The translations under genes were made by a program, and so were the position numbers. 64,000 bases of DNA from Mesorhizobium sp. L-8-3. Lineage in GTDB: Bacteria; Pseudomonadota; Alphaproteobacteria; Rhizobiales; Rhizobiaceae. The DNA lies in the NCBI RefSeq assembly GCF_016756615.1, contig NZ_AP023262.1, forward strand, positions 7,007,501 through 7,071,500, given 5' to 3'. The first letter of the stretch is position 1; each line of letters begins with the position of its first letter. The notes below the pieces were generated by a model, which worked only from the letters and a program-made list of their open reading frames with translations, was not told the origin of the DNA and made no database searches. Below, piece after piece: positions 1-9,434 of the stretch.

Positions 1-228
1 TCGGAGATCATCGATCTCGACCGGGACTCGGTGATGCTGGGGCACGGTGCCCACGTGCGATGCGTTGGCAAGGGCCGCAAGGAGCGAAGTACGCCGCTCA
101 CCAAGGTTGCACAGCAAGCCCTTCGGGGCTGGCTCAACGAGCCCAGGAAGCGGGGCGCAACGGCTCTCTTTCCGAACACGCACGGCGGCAAGCTGAGCGC
201 CGACGGCGTGCAGGCGCTGCTGAACAAA
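1..228 (+). pseudogene. Tyrosine site-specific recombinase fragment (phage-integrase type), cut at both ends
   Basis: The reading frame is open from the first base of the window. It encodes a stretch typical of XerC/D-like integrases: the DLDRDSV...VRCVGKGRKERSTPL beta-hairpin region, then LFPNTHGGKLSADGVQALLNKY. In the family this precedes the second catalytic box (HxxRH) and the tyrosine. Here the similarity stops at about base 228, and no HxxRH or tyrosine box follows in any frame. The part seen is therefore a middle fragment whose 3' catalytic half was replaced by other DNA. The 5' end lies outside the window. Such fragments are common at the edges of symbiosis islands; recombinase activity is not expected. 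Confidence 0.75.
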
Positions 229-403
229 TACCCAAATAGAAGGGCGTCTCAAACCAAAAGGCACGGACATCAAACGCCATCAGAGCCTCGCCGCTACCCC
301 CGTGGCGGAAGGTTGCGTACAGACTTGCCGCACAGAACCCCAAGGCGAGTGAGCACGCGATGCTAATGGCTATGTTGGGGGACGTCGTTTTTGTAGAAGA
401 CAT
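134..403 (-). CDS. Small hypothetical protein abutting the recombinase break
   Basis: An 89-codon frame. The first 59 residues (MSSTKTTSPNIAISI..., a hydrophobic stretch at about residues 10-32, then RHGGSGEALMAFDVRAFWFE) have natural composition and could be a small membrane-anchored protein. After residue 59, at base 227, the frame runs antisense through the recombinase fragment and becomes arginine-rich nonsense. The true protein is therefore probably cut at the same junction that ends the recombinase. I do not recognise the family. It could be a chance frame. Confidence 0.3.
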   Translation of the reverse strand: MSSTKTTSPNIAISIACSLALGFCAASLYATFRHGGSGEALMAFDVRAFWFETPFYLGICSAAPARRRRSACRRACSEREPLRPASWAR

Positions 404-645
404 TGTTCCATGGCCGAATTAGCCGTGCTGATGCTGCGCTTGCTTCAGACACCGAACCGAGGTCGCGATGCCGACGCTCGACAGATCGATGCCGCAGCGG
501 GTGGTGCGATGCTTGCATCGCGCCACCCGGCAGACGTGGATTTTGAAAGTTTCACTAAGCAGCTACGTCGACGGCCAGGGAATTGGAAACAGCAAGGCCG
601 TGAACGGAATTCGGGAGAGGAAGCGTTACTGCCATGGCCGAGACC

Positions 646-1510
646 TCAACGGCCGGTGCGATCTCTGCTTCTCCTAGCCTCCATTAGATCCTCTCGGGCG
701 TGATTGTAGGAGTGGCTTATGTCCCGGCCGACTTGACCACCCCGCTGCAGCTGTTCGTGGGAGGTTTGCGGGCCAACTGTATCACGGACTGCAGCCCCAA
801 TACCTGCTATGTGGGCGTCCAGATCCGCACTGCGTTCCTCTGCTGCATGCCGCGGAGGAAGCATCTGCGGCAAGATGTCTTGCATGCCGGGAATTGAGTG
901 AGCTTGGCCCTGTTGATTTGGATCTAACTGGTGATACATCGCGTACATAGCATTGGATGCTGTCGACCTGACGTGGCCATCCGGATCGGTAGCCAATTCA
1001 GCGGCCTGATCAAAAATGCGAGCTTTATTTTCAGCGTTAAACTTGCTGAAGTTTTGCGCAGCGTAAAGCGCTCCGATAGCTTGCGAAGGTGGATCCATGT
1101 TGCCAATGCGATTAACAATACTATCTTGTGTCTCTGGCCGAAGGTAATGAGACACATTACTGACTGCTCTGAATTGCTCCAATGCTACTTCATCCGAGGT
1201 GTGTCCCAACCCGGCAGTCAATTTATCTCCCAGATCGACGGCTGATCGTCCAAGCTGATTGGTCCGCGTTTCAAACTTCGCGAGGTCAGTTTCTGGCTCG
1301 GTTCGAGTGCCCCGAACGGCTATGCGCTCTCGCCTCCCGAGTTCTTTGAAGGTCCCAAGATTTCGCGCTGTATCGCGCGGGTTTAGCGCTTACCAGCCGT
1401 TCTGCAACATCGGTCAATGGTCCGTATGGAAGGTCACGGAGGGTACTGCGATTCCCCACGTCTTGGGATGAACTTGCAGCTGCGCGTGCCCGTTTGTTAT
1501 CGCGATCCAT
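646..1510 (-). pseudogene. Frameshifted effector-like gene with an F-box-like N-terminus and HEAT-like region
   Basis: The gene starts at ATG 1510 behind a GGAGG ribosome site. The first frame gives a polar, serine-rich N-terminus (MDRDNKRARAAASSSQ), then LRDLPYGPLTDVAERL...YSAKSWDL, which resembles an F-box (LP...L...R...W). Near 1341-1351 the coding frame changes. The downstream frame continues as KELGRRERIAVRGTRTEPETDL... and runs to the stop at 646. It carries helical segments (PPSQAIGALYAAQNFSKF, GHVRSTASNAMYAMYHQL) like HEAT/ARM repeats. A serine-rich N-terminus plus F-box is typical of type III effectors that recruit plant SCF ubiquitin ligases. That role is inference; no tts box was found upstream. 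One or two base changes would restore about 280 residues, so it reads as a recent pseudogene or a sequencing error. Confidence 0.55.
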
Positions 1511-1568
1511 TGCTCGGCCTCCAAAGTCGTTAAGTTACCCAATCAGGGTACCACCGACGCTTGACCTG

Positions 1569-2030
1569 CTAAACCGATATGAGGTTACAGTTGTAGTCTG
1601 GCAGAAGCTTCTCCCAACTCTGGGATACGCCGAGAGCCGTAACCGGGGCAGATTTCCGGGCGGAAGGGGTTTGCGGCGAGAGCGTTCGTGATTCACCGTT
1701 TGCGTGACGCATCAGGATCGTCTCGTAAAAGAGAGTCCGTCGCGATACGCCCCGCGAATGACGATGGTACCTTCGGCTTGACTTATCCTTCGCGCTCTGC
1801 GGGTCCGACGAGAAAATCAGCCTACCCTTGCTGAGACTACCTGCGGAGGACTTGCCGCTACGGCGGTCCTGCTCGATCTCGTACTTGATCTTCTGCCCAT
1901 CAACGAGGTTTGAAAGTCCAGCCCGTTCTACAGCTGGAGTATGGGCGAAAACGTCCTGACCGCCGTCATCGGGCTGGATTAAGCCAAAACCTTTGGTGCT
2001 GTTGAACCACTTCACTGTTCCGGTCGCCAT
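1569..2030 (-). CDS. Degenerate CspA-type cold-shock protein with a foreign C-terminal extension
   Basis: Residues 1-64 (MATGTVKWFNSTKGFGLIQP...VDGQKIKYEIEQDRRSGKSSAG) are a cold-shock domain, an RNA/DNA-binding five-stranded beta-barrel, close to the usual 69-residue rhizobial CspA. RNP1, normally KGFGFI, reads KGFGLI, and RNP2, normally VFVH, reads VFAH, so two nucleic-acid-contacting positions are altered. After residue 64 (about base 1838) the family's few closing residues are missing. The frame instead runs on for about 89 residues of serine- and arginine-rich sequence with no recognisable fold. This suggests a truncated gene fused to downstream DNA. It may be a pseudogene. Confidence 0.7.
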   Translation of the reverse strand: MATGTVKWFNSTKGFGLIQPDDGGQDVFAHTPAVERAGLSNLVDGQKIKYEIEQDRRSGKSSAGSLSKGRLIFSSDPQSAKDKSSRRYHRHSRGVSRRTLFYETILMRHANGESRTLSPQTPSARKSAPVTALGVSQSWEKLLPDYNCNLISV

Positions 2031-2386
2031 ATCTGTGTATTCCTCTGTGGCCAGTGCGAACCAGACGGGCCGTGAAGCCGATCCTGTTCATATTTCGTAG
2101 AGTTAAACCCAGCAAAAACCAGAATTACCCACCTCGGGGTTGCGGCGCGAAAAGCCATTGCTCTGTTTGGGAACGCACCGAACAGGTGCCGGTGAGCTTG
2201 AGCGCAACGCGCTGCAAGACGCTCGAGTGCCGAGGAATCTCTCCGACAAGGATACGTCTGAGCCGCCCAGTATGCCGGCTCGGCAACCACTCGAATGGAT
2301 CGAAGCCGATCTGCAAAACGGATGGTGAGAGCGGTGGCTCGTTTCCAACCCATCCTGTCTCACCAGCGCGGACGCCTGGACGGATG
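2031..2386. other. Gene-free stretch between the cspA-like gene and the MFS transporter gene
   Basis: About 356 bases with no frame of natural composition on either strand. It would contain the promoter and leader of the cold-shock-like gene (transcribed leftward) and the 3' end of the transporter transcript. I see no repeat, terminator or regulatory motif that I can name. Confidence 0.4.
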
Positions 2387-4039
2387 TCAACGCCGGAAAA
2401 AGAACCGCATCGATTGGTCCCGCTTGCGGCCAGCTCCAGTCGGCCGCTCGATCGCAAGCGTGGTTCGAGGAGGAAGCTCTCCCAGGTGCAATGCGAGGAG
2501 ACGCTGGTCCAACTCCTTGTCGGCTGCCGTAAGGCGGTGGTTCAGGCGAAGGTAGTCCATCCAGGTCGGGGTGCGGAAGGTTTCTGTCCAACGCGAAGGC
2601 TGCTGGAGGTCGCGCTGGAGATTCCAGTGTCGCGCACCAACGCCGCTTTGTACTCGCCGCCGTTCCCGCATCTGCTCCAGGAACGCTTCGACATTTGCTT
2701 CGGGTATTGAATATTCGATCTTGGCGACGATCGGCCCGCTTCGGGGCTTCAAATCCAGGGCAACCTGAGGCGTTTCGAAGCCAAGAGGAGCCTGATCGGA
2801 ATCTTTCCATTGACGGATGGGCAGCAGGAAGCCGGTGCCAGCGACCAGCAGCAGCGCGCCACCTGAAAGCTCCAGAGCCGAGCTCAGCGAATAGCTCTCG
2901 GCCACCGTACCCCACAGCCAGCTGCCAGCCGCGATGCCGCCGGATGAAAGGGCGTAATAGATCGAGAGCGTGCGACCAACGACCCACCTTGGACTCGCCA
3001 ACTGGACGCTTACGTCCAGCCCGGTCCAGGTCACGACCCAGCCCGCGCCGCCGAGCGCCAGCGCGATAGCCGCCACCGCCACCGAGGGGGTGAAAGCAAG
3101 CGATAGACAACAAGCCGCACAGGCGATGCACGACAGTGTCGTCAAACGTTCCTGGGACAGCCTCCGTCTCAGAATGTTGTTGCAGATGCCGGCGAACAAG
3201 GCGCCGGTCCCGAAGCCGGCCATCAGGATGCCGTAAACGACTGGCCCTCCCCCCAGCTGATCGCGGGCGACGAGAGGCAAGAGCGCTAGTATAGAGATGC
3301 TCGTCAGCCCAAAGAGGGCACCGCGGGCAATTGCTGCCTTGATTTCGGATGACAGGGCAGTGAAGCGCGCTCCGTCATGGATCGCCGTGGTCAATGGTTC
3401 ACTCGGCAGCGGTGACGGGCGAACTTGCCATTTGCAGCGCCCTATGGTCCACAGCAGCATCAGATATGTAAGCGTCGCCACTGCGAAAGCCGTCAAAGGG
3501 CCAAAGGAAGCAACGACGACTCCACCGAGAGCGGGACCGATGCTTCGGACGGCGTTATATCCGACCGAAATAAGCGTGACGGCGGCCGGAACATCGCGCT
3601 TTCGCAGGATATCGCCAACCGACGCGTGCCAGGCGGGGTCGGTGAAAGCGGCGCCTACTCCGGCCAAACAGCTGAATGCAAGAACCATCCATGGATTGAA
3701 AATTCCGAGACCTGCAAGAACAGTCAGCATCGTCGAGGACGATGCTATCACGCACCAGCCAGCGAACATGAGATTGCGGCGGCTGTAATTGTCCGCTAGG
3801 GCGCCGGCGATAATTGACAGGAGGAATGTGGGCAAGGTTGTCGAAGCCTGCACCAAGGCGACCATCACATCCGATGTCGAAATGGTCGCCATCAGCCAAC
3901 TGATGGCAACCATTTGAATCAGCCACCCTAGACTGGATACCTGTGTGGCAATCCAGATCGGACGGAAAGTTGAATTCTCGAGCGGCGCGAACGTTGCCGA
4001 TGACACCGGATTAACTTCTTCACGCGCCACCCCGCTCAT
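2387..4039 (-). CDS. MFS-3-type major facilitator transporter with a C-terminal monooxygenase-like domain
   Basis: 550 residues from the ATG at 4039 (MSGVAREEVNP; an upstream in-frame ATG would add 17 residues of poor composition). Residues about 15-410 hold around 12 hydrophobic helices of the major facilitator superfamily, including WIATQVSSLGWLIQMVAISWL and the loop-2/3 motif ALADNYSRRNLM. This resembles the MFS_3 family. Residues about 430-530 (KIEYSIPEANVEAFLEQM...HWNLQRD...ETFRTPTWMDYLRLNHRLT) look like a dimeric alpha/beta-barrel (ABM-like) domain, as seen in some MFS_3 proteins. It probably exports a small molecule across the inner membrane; the substrate is unknown. It lies downstream of the gibberellin operon on the same strand, but a 405-bp gap separates them, so a shared role is only speculation. 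Confidence 0.8.
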   Translation of the reverse strand: MSGVAREEVNPVSSATFAPLENSTFRPIWIATQVSSLGWLIQMVAISWLMATISTSDVMVALVQASTTLPTFLLSIIAGALADNYSRRNLMFAGWCVIASSSTMLTVLAGLGIFNPWMVLAFSCLAGVGAAFTDPAWHASVGDILRKRDVPAAVTLISVGYNAVRSIGPALGGVVVASFGPLTAFAVATLTYLMLLWTIGRCKWQVRPSPLPSEPLTTAIHDGARFTALSSEIKAAIARGALFGLTSISILALLPLVARDQLGGGPVVYGILMAGFGTGALFAGICNNILRRRLSQERLTTLSCIACAACCLSLAFTPSVAVAAIALALGGAGWVVTWTGLDVSVQLASPRWVVGRTLSIYYALSSGGIAAGSWLWGTVAESYSLSSALELSGGALLLVAGTGFLLPIRQWKDSDQAPLGFETPQVALDLKPRSGPIVAKIEYSIPEANVEAFLEQMRERRRVQSGVGARHWNLQRDLQQPSRWTETFRTPTWMDYLRLNHRLTAADKELDQRLLALHLGELPPRTTLAIERPTGAGRKRDQSMRFFFRR

Positions 4040-4444
4040 TGGGCCGAGCCTCCCTTCGCTGCCAGTTGTATGAGATTTCTCCCCGCCCACGTGCCCATGG
4101 AGGAATGGCAGGATCAGGGCATTTTATCTGCGCAACGCAAGTTATTTTTGCCTGGCCGATGCTGTGGCAGAACCGAATGCTTCCGGTGGAGCTATCGTTC
4201 CGCTATGCGGGACGAGACCGGTTCGATCCTGTCGCTCTCGATCCCCGACCACGTTACAAGAATCGTCAGTTTGACGTTCCTTAGCGTCTCCAACCAAGCC
4301 ACGTCCTGGGCATCGACTTCCCTTCTGGTGATCACGAGCTCCCGCGCATTGAACCGCCTCGCCAAGGTGGATCAGTAGTCATCTTTGGCGTAGGTATTCA
4401 GCAGCCTGCTAGGCGCCCGCCGCCACGTGCGGGCGACGCCGGCA
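4040..4444. other. Gap between the gibberellin operon 3' end and the transporter gene
   Basis: About 405 bases. The short frames here have no recognisable protein content. This stretch should contain the terminator of the gibberellin operon and the promoter of the transporter, but I cannot point to a convincing hairpin or promoter. Confidence 0.35.
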
Positions 4445-5500
4445 TCAACCGGCGGGCAGATGCGCCGAGGGCAACAACCGCGCCTGACGCAACGCCGCCA
4501 GATCAGCCGAGCCGGTGCAGAAGCAGGCAACGGCCAACTGGCGGATGACGATCTCGAAATGCGCGACAACCGCCTCGGTGGACACCGTCGCCGCGCGCAG
4601 CACGCCGGCCGCCTGCCCGGCGATGTCCGCGCCCAGGCGGATGGCCTTGGCCACGTCGACGCCGTCGCGGATCCCGCCCGACGCGATCAGCTTCACAGTT
4701 GGCAGCGCCCGACGTACCGCCTGCACGCTGGCCGGGGTCGGAATCCCCCAGTCGGCGAACGCCATCGCCACTGCACGGTCGGCGGCATCGCGGGCGCGCT
4801 CGCCCTCCACCGCGGCCCAACTGGTGCCGCCGGCGCCGGCGACATCGATGACCGCCACGCCCGCCTTGACGAGCGCGCAGGCCACCGAGGCGGACAGGCC
4901 CGACCCCACTTCCTTGGCCACAATCGGCACGTCCACGCTGCGCGCGGCGCGAGCGATCTGCGCCAGGACGCCGCGCCAGTCGCGGTCGCCCTCCGGCTGT
5001 ACCGCTTCCTGCAGCGCATTGAGATGGACGATGAGTCCATCGGCTTCCAGCGCATCCACCGCCCGGCACGCCAGGTCCAGGCCGTCGGCCTCGCGCAGTT
5101 GCGCGGCGCCGATATTAGCCAGCAAGGGAATGTCTGGGGCCATGCGGCGCAGCGCGCGCGTCAGCCCCTGGGAGTTGCGGGATTGCAGGCTCACGCGCTG
5201 CGAACCGACGCACATGGCGATCCCCAAGGCTTGTGCTGCCTCGCTCAGATGCCGGTTGATGGCCTCGGCGCGTAGCACGCCGCCGGTCATGGAGCTGATC
5301 AGCAGCGGCGCGCGCATGGTCTTGCCCAGCAGCGAGGCGCGCAGGTCGATCTGCGTCAGGTCCAACTCGGGCAATGCGCAGTGTTCGAAACGGATGTACT
5401 CCCAGCCGGCGGCGACCGTGGCCGGCGCCGTTCGCCGATCCAGCACGATGTCCAGATGGTCGTCCTTGCGCCGGCTCGGGATGTTGTCGCTATCGCTCAT
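4445..5500 (-). CDS. idi: Type II isopentenyl-diphosphate delta-isomerase (FMN-dependent)
   Basis: 351 residues from the ATG at 5500 ([19 protein letters not shown]). It interconverts IPP and DMAPP, balancing substrates for GGPP synthesis. Family signs are the N-terminal [11 protein letters not shown], the SSMTGG loop, MCVGSQR, the [14 protein letters not shown] active-site segment and the glycine-rich FMN/phosphate site [20 protein letters not shown]. These mark the type II FMN enzyme, unrelated to the type I metal-dependent isomerase. It is the last gene of the gibberellin operon, 84 bp after the kaurene synthase gene. Such an isomerase is an optional member of rhizobial gibberellin operons; its presence suggests that local prenyl supply is limiting. 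Confidence 0.92.
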
Positions 5501-5584
5501 GCTCGCTCCATCCGTCGCATCGGGGGACGGCGTTGCATCGGATCGGACCGACGGCAGCGCGCGCACGCAGCCGCATCCCGCCGT

Positions 5585-6487
5585 TCAGGCGGGCGCACGC
5601 TGGCCTCCCCCCGCAGCGTCGCTGCGGTAGCGGCTGGTCGAGGTCTGGTAGTACTGCGCGCGGATGGCCGCCATGGCCTCGATCAACGCTCCCCACGGCG
5701 CGGGAAAGCGTTCTTCCGCCATCACCCGGTGCAGCATGCGCGTATGGCCGGCCAACTCGTCGTTGAGGAACTCCACCACAGGCATAGCCGGATAGCGCTG
5801 CCGCAGCAGGATCGCCGCGTTGTCGGCCTCGCCCGCCGACCTGTCCTTGTCGCGTCCATGCAGATCGTTCTGCAGGCGCCCTATCGCGGAGATGAGCCGC
5901 AGGACCTGGCGAAACGCCGGACGCGCGCGCAAGGTCGCCATGTCCAGCCCCCACAGCAACGACAGGCAACAGAACACGTTCGTGTAGGCGATCGAATCGA
6001 TGCCGTTGTGCAGGTACTCGGCGTAGGACCAGCGTTCCGCCCCTACCGCCTGCGCGTGTCCGGCGCGCAGCGCCGCGCAGTAGCACCGAGTGTCGTCGAG
6101 CAGCCGAGCATAGTCGCGACGATCGTAGGCGAGCGCGGCCAGCGAAGCGCGCAGAGCAGCGCAGCCCTCGAATCCGGGGAGCGCGCACGGCACGCCCTGC
6201 CCCAGCGCCTGCTCCACCGCGGCGAGCTCCTCCGGCGCGATCAGGCCAAGGTCGTTGCAATCGTCGAGCCAGAACAGCAGCGCCAGTTCGCGATAGAACG
6301 CCACGATCAGCGTTTCGGCCTGCGGATCGCGGCCAGTGCGGGCGCAGGTGTCGCGCAGGCTCGGGTGGATGCGCTGCAGGATGTACTGGCCGCCCCTGAC
6401 CGCTTCCACGGCATGCTCGTCGGCGAACCCTGTCAGGGAACGCCCCCACTCCAGCACCTGCTGCAGCGCGCGTTCGGTCTGGATCAT
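5585..6487 (-). CDS. ks: ent-Kaurene synthase (class I diterpene cyclase)
   Basis: 300 residues, the usual length of bacterial kaurene synthases. The start ATG (6487) overlaps the stop of the copalyl diphosphate synthase gene by four bases (ATGA), showing translational coupling. It ionises ent-copalyl diphosphate and cyclises it to ent-kaurene. The metal-binding DDxxD motif is DDCND at residues 75-79. The second metal motif is NDLHGRDKD at 207-215, a relaxed NSE motif with G for S and D for the last E. A WSYAEYLHNGIDSIAY helix lies between them. The enzyme is cytosolic and acts directly after the upstream class II cyclase. Confidence 0.93.
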   Translation of the reverse strand: MIQTERALQQVLEWGRSLTGFADEHAVEAVRGGQYILQRIHPSLRDTCARTGRDPQAETLIVAFYRELALLFWLDDCNDLGLIAPEELAAVEQALGQGVPCALPGFEGCAALRASLAALAYDRRDYARLLDDTRCYCAALRAGHAQAVGAERWSYAEYLHNGIDSIAYTNVFCCLSLLWGLDMATLRARPAFRQVLRLISAIGRLQNDLHGRDKDRSAGEADNAAILLRQRYPAMPVVEFLNDELAGHTRMLHRVMAEERFPAPWGALIEAMAAIRAQYYQTSTSRYRSDAAGGGQRAPA

Positions 6488-8034
6488 GGCGCCGCTCCTG
6501 CTCCCTCGGCCAGGACGCGCCGCCCCCAACGAAGCGCCAGCCACAACCCGGCGAGTTCGGCCACCCGCACGACCCGGGTGGGGCAATACAGTTCCTTGCC
6601 GATCCACAGCGCCGTCTGCGGCAATGCATGCGCCACATGGCGAGCGAGCATCCACTCCAGCGCACGCGCCACCGCCTGCGCGATGCGCCGGCGCCCTGTC
6701 GGCTCTTCGCTCCCGTCCATGACGTGCAACGCGAACAGCGCATAGGCGGTTTCCTCAAATGAGGACGCGCGACCGGCGCCCCAGCCGCCGTCATCGCGCT
6801 GCGCCTGCAGCAGCGCCGCCAGCGCGCGCTCGTCGCGCCACTGGGGCTTGCCTTGCGCCAGCGCAGCGACCGCATGCGCGGTGGGATACAGCCACGAAAC
6901 GTGCCATTTTTCGTTGTCCCATAGACCGTGCGGGTTGCGATTGGCCTCGACGTAGTAGCTGGTGCCGGCGGCGGGCTTTCCCAACAGTCGCAACGCATGC
7001 AGGGCATGGATGTTGGTCGACACCGAGGCATTGCGCTCGCCGGGGAAGGTGACGAATAGCTCGCCGATTTCGAAATCGCGCAGCGCATCGACCGGCGGGT
7101 CGCGACCTGCAAGGCGCAGGACGCACAACGCAACGGAGGTGTCGTCGGCATCGGCTGCGAAGTGCAAGGCCGGGCCCAGACCGCGCACGCCCATGCGGGC
7201 GTCGAGCTGCGCGACGATCACGCGCACGGCATCGGCGAACGCGGGATGCGCGAACAGCCCGGCCAGATGCAGGGTGTACAGCGACCAGCATGGCTCGAAC
7301 ACATTGATCGGCCAGACGTTGGGAACGACACCTTCGATGCCGCTGCGCGTCGCCCGCGATGCCGCCTGCAGATACGCGTCGGTGCGCCCGACCTGCGGCG
7401 TGCTCCCATGTGTTACGGCGTGCGCACGCCACGCGGCGGTGGCCGCCGGACTGATGCCAATGCTGCCGTCGTCGTCGGGGCATGCGGTGGTCGGCGACGT
7501 TCCCCAGGCTTCCCAGGAGTGCAGCAACGGATGGCCGCTCGGCAACGTCGCCACCGCCCCCAACTTGACAAGGCACGCCTGCCGCAACGGCAACAGCGCC
7601 GGGTGGCGCGGAAACCCCACGCCGCCCAGCAAGGATGCGGCCTCGCCGCACAACTGCGGCAGGATCAGCTCCGCGCCGATCGGCGCGTCCTCCGGCACCG
7701 AATGCGCGTAGGGATCGGGCTGGCGCTCGAGGAACCGGGTTGCAGCCTGGACTGCGTCGGCCGCGCCGGGAAGAGGATCGGCACGCTGCAATGTCAGCAA
7801 CGTCGCCCAGGTGGGCGCATGGCGGAACAGCGGGAAGTCCGCGCTTCCCCATCCGCCATCGGCCTGTTGTTGCGCGATGAGCCACGCGTATGCGTCCTGC
7901 CGATCGGTGACGTTGCCGTGGAACTGCAGAGCTCGCGCCGTGTCGTAGACGGACGGACCGACGCTGCCGCCGTCGCTCATCTCGATCAGCAGGTGGCGCA
8001 ATTCGGAAAGGATCTGTTCGGACAGCGCGTTCAC
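6484..8034 (-). CDS. cps: ent-Copalyl diphosphate synthase (class II diterpene cyclase)
   Basis: 516 residues if it starts at GTG 8034 (VNALSEQILSELRHLL); an ATG 18 codons further in (MSDGGSVG) is an alternative. It protonates GGPP and cyclises it to ent-copalyl diphosphate. The class II acid motif DxDD is DADD at residues 295-298. Alpha-barrel repeat signatures QQQADGGWG and QRDDGGWG occur near the two ends, as in squalene-hopene-type and plant cyclases. There is no DDxxD motif, so it is monofunctional. It overlaps the kaurene synthase gene by four bases. The 310 bases before it, up to the GGPP synthase stop at 8345, are GC-rich and hold no gene I can see; they leave some doubt over the true start. 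Confidence 0.92.
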   Translation of the reverse strand: MNALSEQILSELRHLLIEMSDGGSVGPSVYDTARALQFHGNVTDRQDAYAWLIAQQQADGGWGSADFPLFRHAPTWATLLTLQRADPLPGAADAVQAATRFLERQPDPYAHSVPEDAPIGAELILPQLCGEAASLLGGVGFPRHPALLPLRQACLVKLGAVATLPSGHPLLHSWEAWGTSPTTACPDDDGSIGISPAATAAWRAHAVTHGSTPQVGRTDAYLQAASRATRSGIEGVVPNVWPINVFEPCWSLYTLHLAGLFAHPAFADAVRVIVAQLDARMGVRGLGPALHFAADADDTSVALCVLRLAGRDPPVDALRDFEIGELFVTFPGERNASVSTNIHALHALRLLGKPAAGTSYYVEANRNPHGLWDNEKWHVSWLYPTAHAVAALAQGKPQWRDERALAALLQAQRDDGGWGAGRASSFEETAYALFALHVMDGSEEPTGRRRIAQAVARALEWMLARHVAHALPQTALWIGKELYCPTRVVRVAELAGLWLALRWGRRVLAEGAGAAP

Positions 8035-8344
8035 GCGGTATGTTCCTTCTGCAGACAGTTGACGGGAACCTGGATCGGGCAGACGCCGCGCACGTCGCCG
8101 CAGGCCCGTCGCGGCCCGGCGCACGGGCAGCGCCGGACGGCCGCCCTGCTCCGGCGCGGCGACGCGCCCCATGCTGGGGCCGGTCCGCCGCATAGGCTTG
8201 CGCGCAGCGCGCCGCGTGAGCCGCGGCTGTGCTGGGCAACCGCTGCGATCGCCGCCGCCGACTTGGACACAGTGCAGCATGCACCGCTCACGCCGGCCGA
8301 TCGATCGCAGCGGCACAGGGGCGACTCCATGCGGACGGGCGCGC

Positions 8345-9319
8345 TCATGCGCATGGCGCGTGCTTGAACAGATACGCGTTGGCCCGTTGCAGCATCTGCG
8401 CCAACCGTTCCGCACGCGTTCCCAGCGGGGGGATGGCCTCCCCGGCGTCGCGCAACAGATCCAGCGCCAACTGGCGCGCTGCCTGCAGCCCCATGATCGA
8501 CGCACAGGTCGGCTTCTGCGCCGCCGCGTCCTTGCCAGGGGTCTTGCCCAACGTCGCGGTATCCGCTGTCGCGTCGAGAATGTCGTCGACCACCTGCAAC
8601 GCCAGGCCGAAACAGGCGGAGTAGCGATCGAGCGCACAGTACAGCGCAGCGTGGGCGGCATCCTCCGCGATGGCGCATAGCGCGCCCATGCGAACGGACG
8701 CGCGCACTAGTGCTCCGCTCTTCATCCGGTGCATCGCCACGATCCTGTCCAGCTCGACGTGCTTTCCTACCAGCGACAGATCCATGGCCTGCCCGCCTGC
8801 GGCACCCTCGGCGGACACCGCCTGCGCCAGTTCGCGCACGAGCGCGATACGGTTGTCGCTCGGCGCATCCAGGCTCGCCAGGGTCAGGAAGGCGTGCGCC
8901 TGCAGCGCATCGCCGACCAGGATCGCAGTGGCTTCGCCGAACTTGACGTGCACGGTCGGAAGGCCGCGGCGAAGCACGTCATCGTCCATTGCGGGCAGGT
9001 CGTCGTGGACCAGGGTACAGGCGTGCATCATCTCGATGGCGGCGCCGACATCGTCGAGCATGGGCGCCGGCGTGTCGGCCAGTGCGCCGGTAGCCAGACA
9101 GAGCAAGGCGCGGGTGCGCTTTCCGCCATGCAAGGTGGCGTAGCGCATCGCCGCCATCAGCTCGGTCTCACCGTCGTCTTCGGCGCAGAGAAGACGCGCC
9201 AGCGCCTGTTCGACCCGCCTTGCGCCGTCCTGCATCCAGATCTCCGACGGCAGCCTGCCGGATGCGCCGCGCGCCTGCGCGTCGTCGTGTAGCGTGGAAT
9301 CGGTCTGCATGTCGTTCAT
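8345..9319 (-). CDS. ggps: Geranylgeranyl diphosphate synthase (trans-polyprenyl transferase)
   Basis: 324 residues from ATG 9319 (MNDMQTDSTLHDD). It condenses IPP with allylic diphosphates to give C20 GGPP, the gibberellin precursor. It shows the GGKRTR substrate site (about residues 65-70), the first aspartate-rich motif DDLPAMDDD (106-114), and the second, DDILD, in VVDDILDATADTATLGKTPGKD. A further upstream in-frame ATG would add 21 arginine-rich residues and is unlikely. It lies 115 bp after the CYP117 gene. Within the operon it supplies the cyclases encoded directly downstream. Confidence 0.92.
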   Translation of the reverse strand: MNDMQTDSTLHDDAQARGASGRLPSEIWMQDGARRVEQALARLLCAEDDGETELMAAMRYATLHGGKRTRALLCLATGALADTPAPMLDDVGAAIEMMHACTLVHDDLPAMDDDVLRRGLPTVHVKFGEATAILVGDALQAHAFLTLASLDAPSDNRIALVRELAQAVSAEGAAGGQAMDLSLVGKHVELDRIVAMHRMKSGALVRASVRMGALCAIAEDAAHAALYCALDRYSACFGLALQVVDDILDATADTATLGKTPGKDAAAQKPTCASIMGLQAARQLALDLLRDAGEAIPPLGTRAERLAQMLQRANAYLFKHAPCA

Positions 9320-9434
9320 GTCCTTGTATCTGGCACGGCCACGGCGAGCGTCCGAGCCGCCGCGGTGTTGGCGGGGTCGCACCGAGCGCGCGCGCCGAGT
9401 AGCTGCCTCGCCACACGGGGCATGCGATGCCAGC

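Noticed and set aside
2103..3131. Long minus-strand frame of 342 codons over the transporter gene
   Set aside because: It is arginine-rich shadow coding of the MFS gene in another frame, with no domain.
4427..6745. Long plus-strand frames opposite the isomerase and kaurene synthase genes
   Set aside because: High-GC antisense shadows; the minus-strand genes have clear catalytic motifs.
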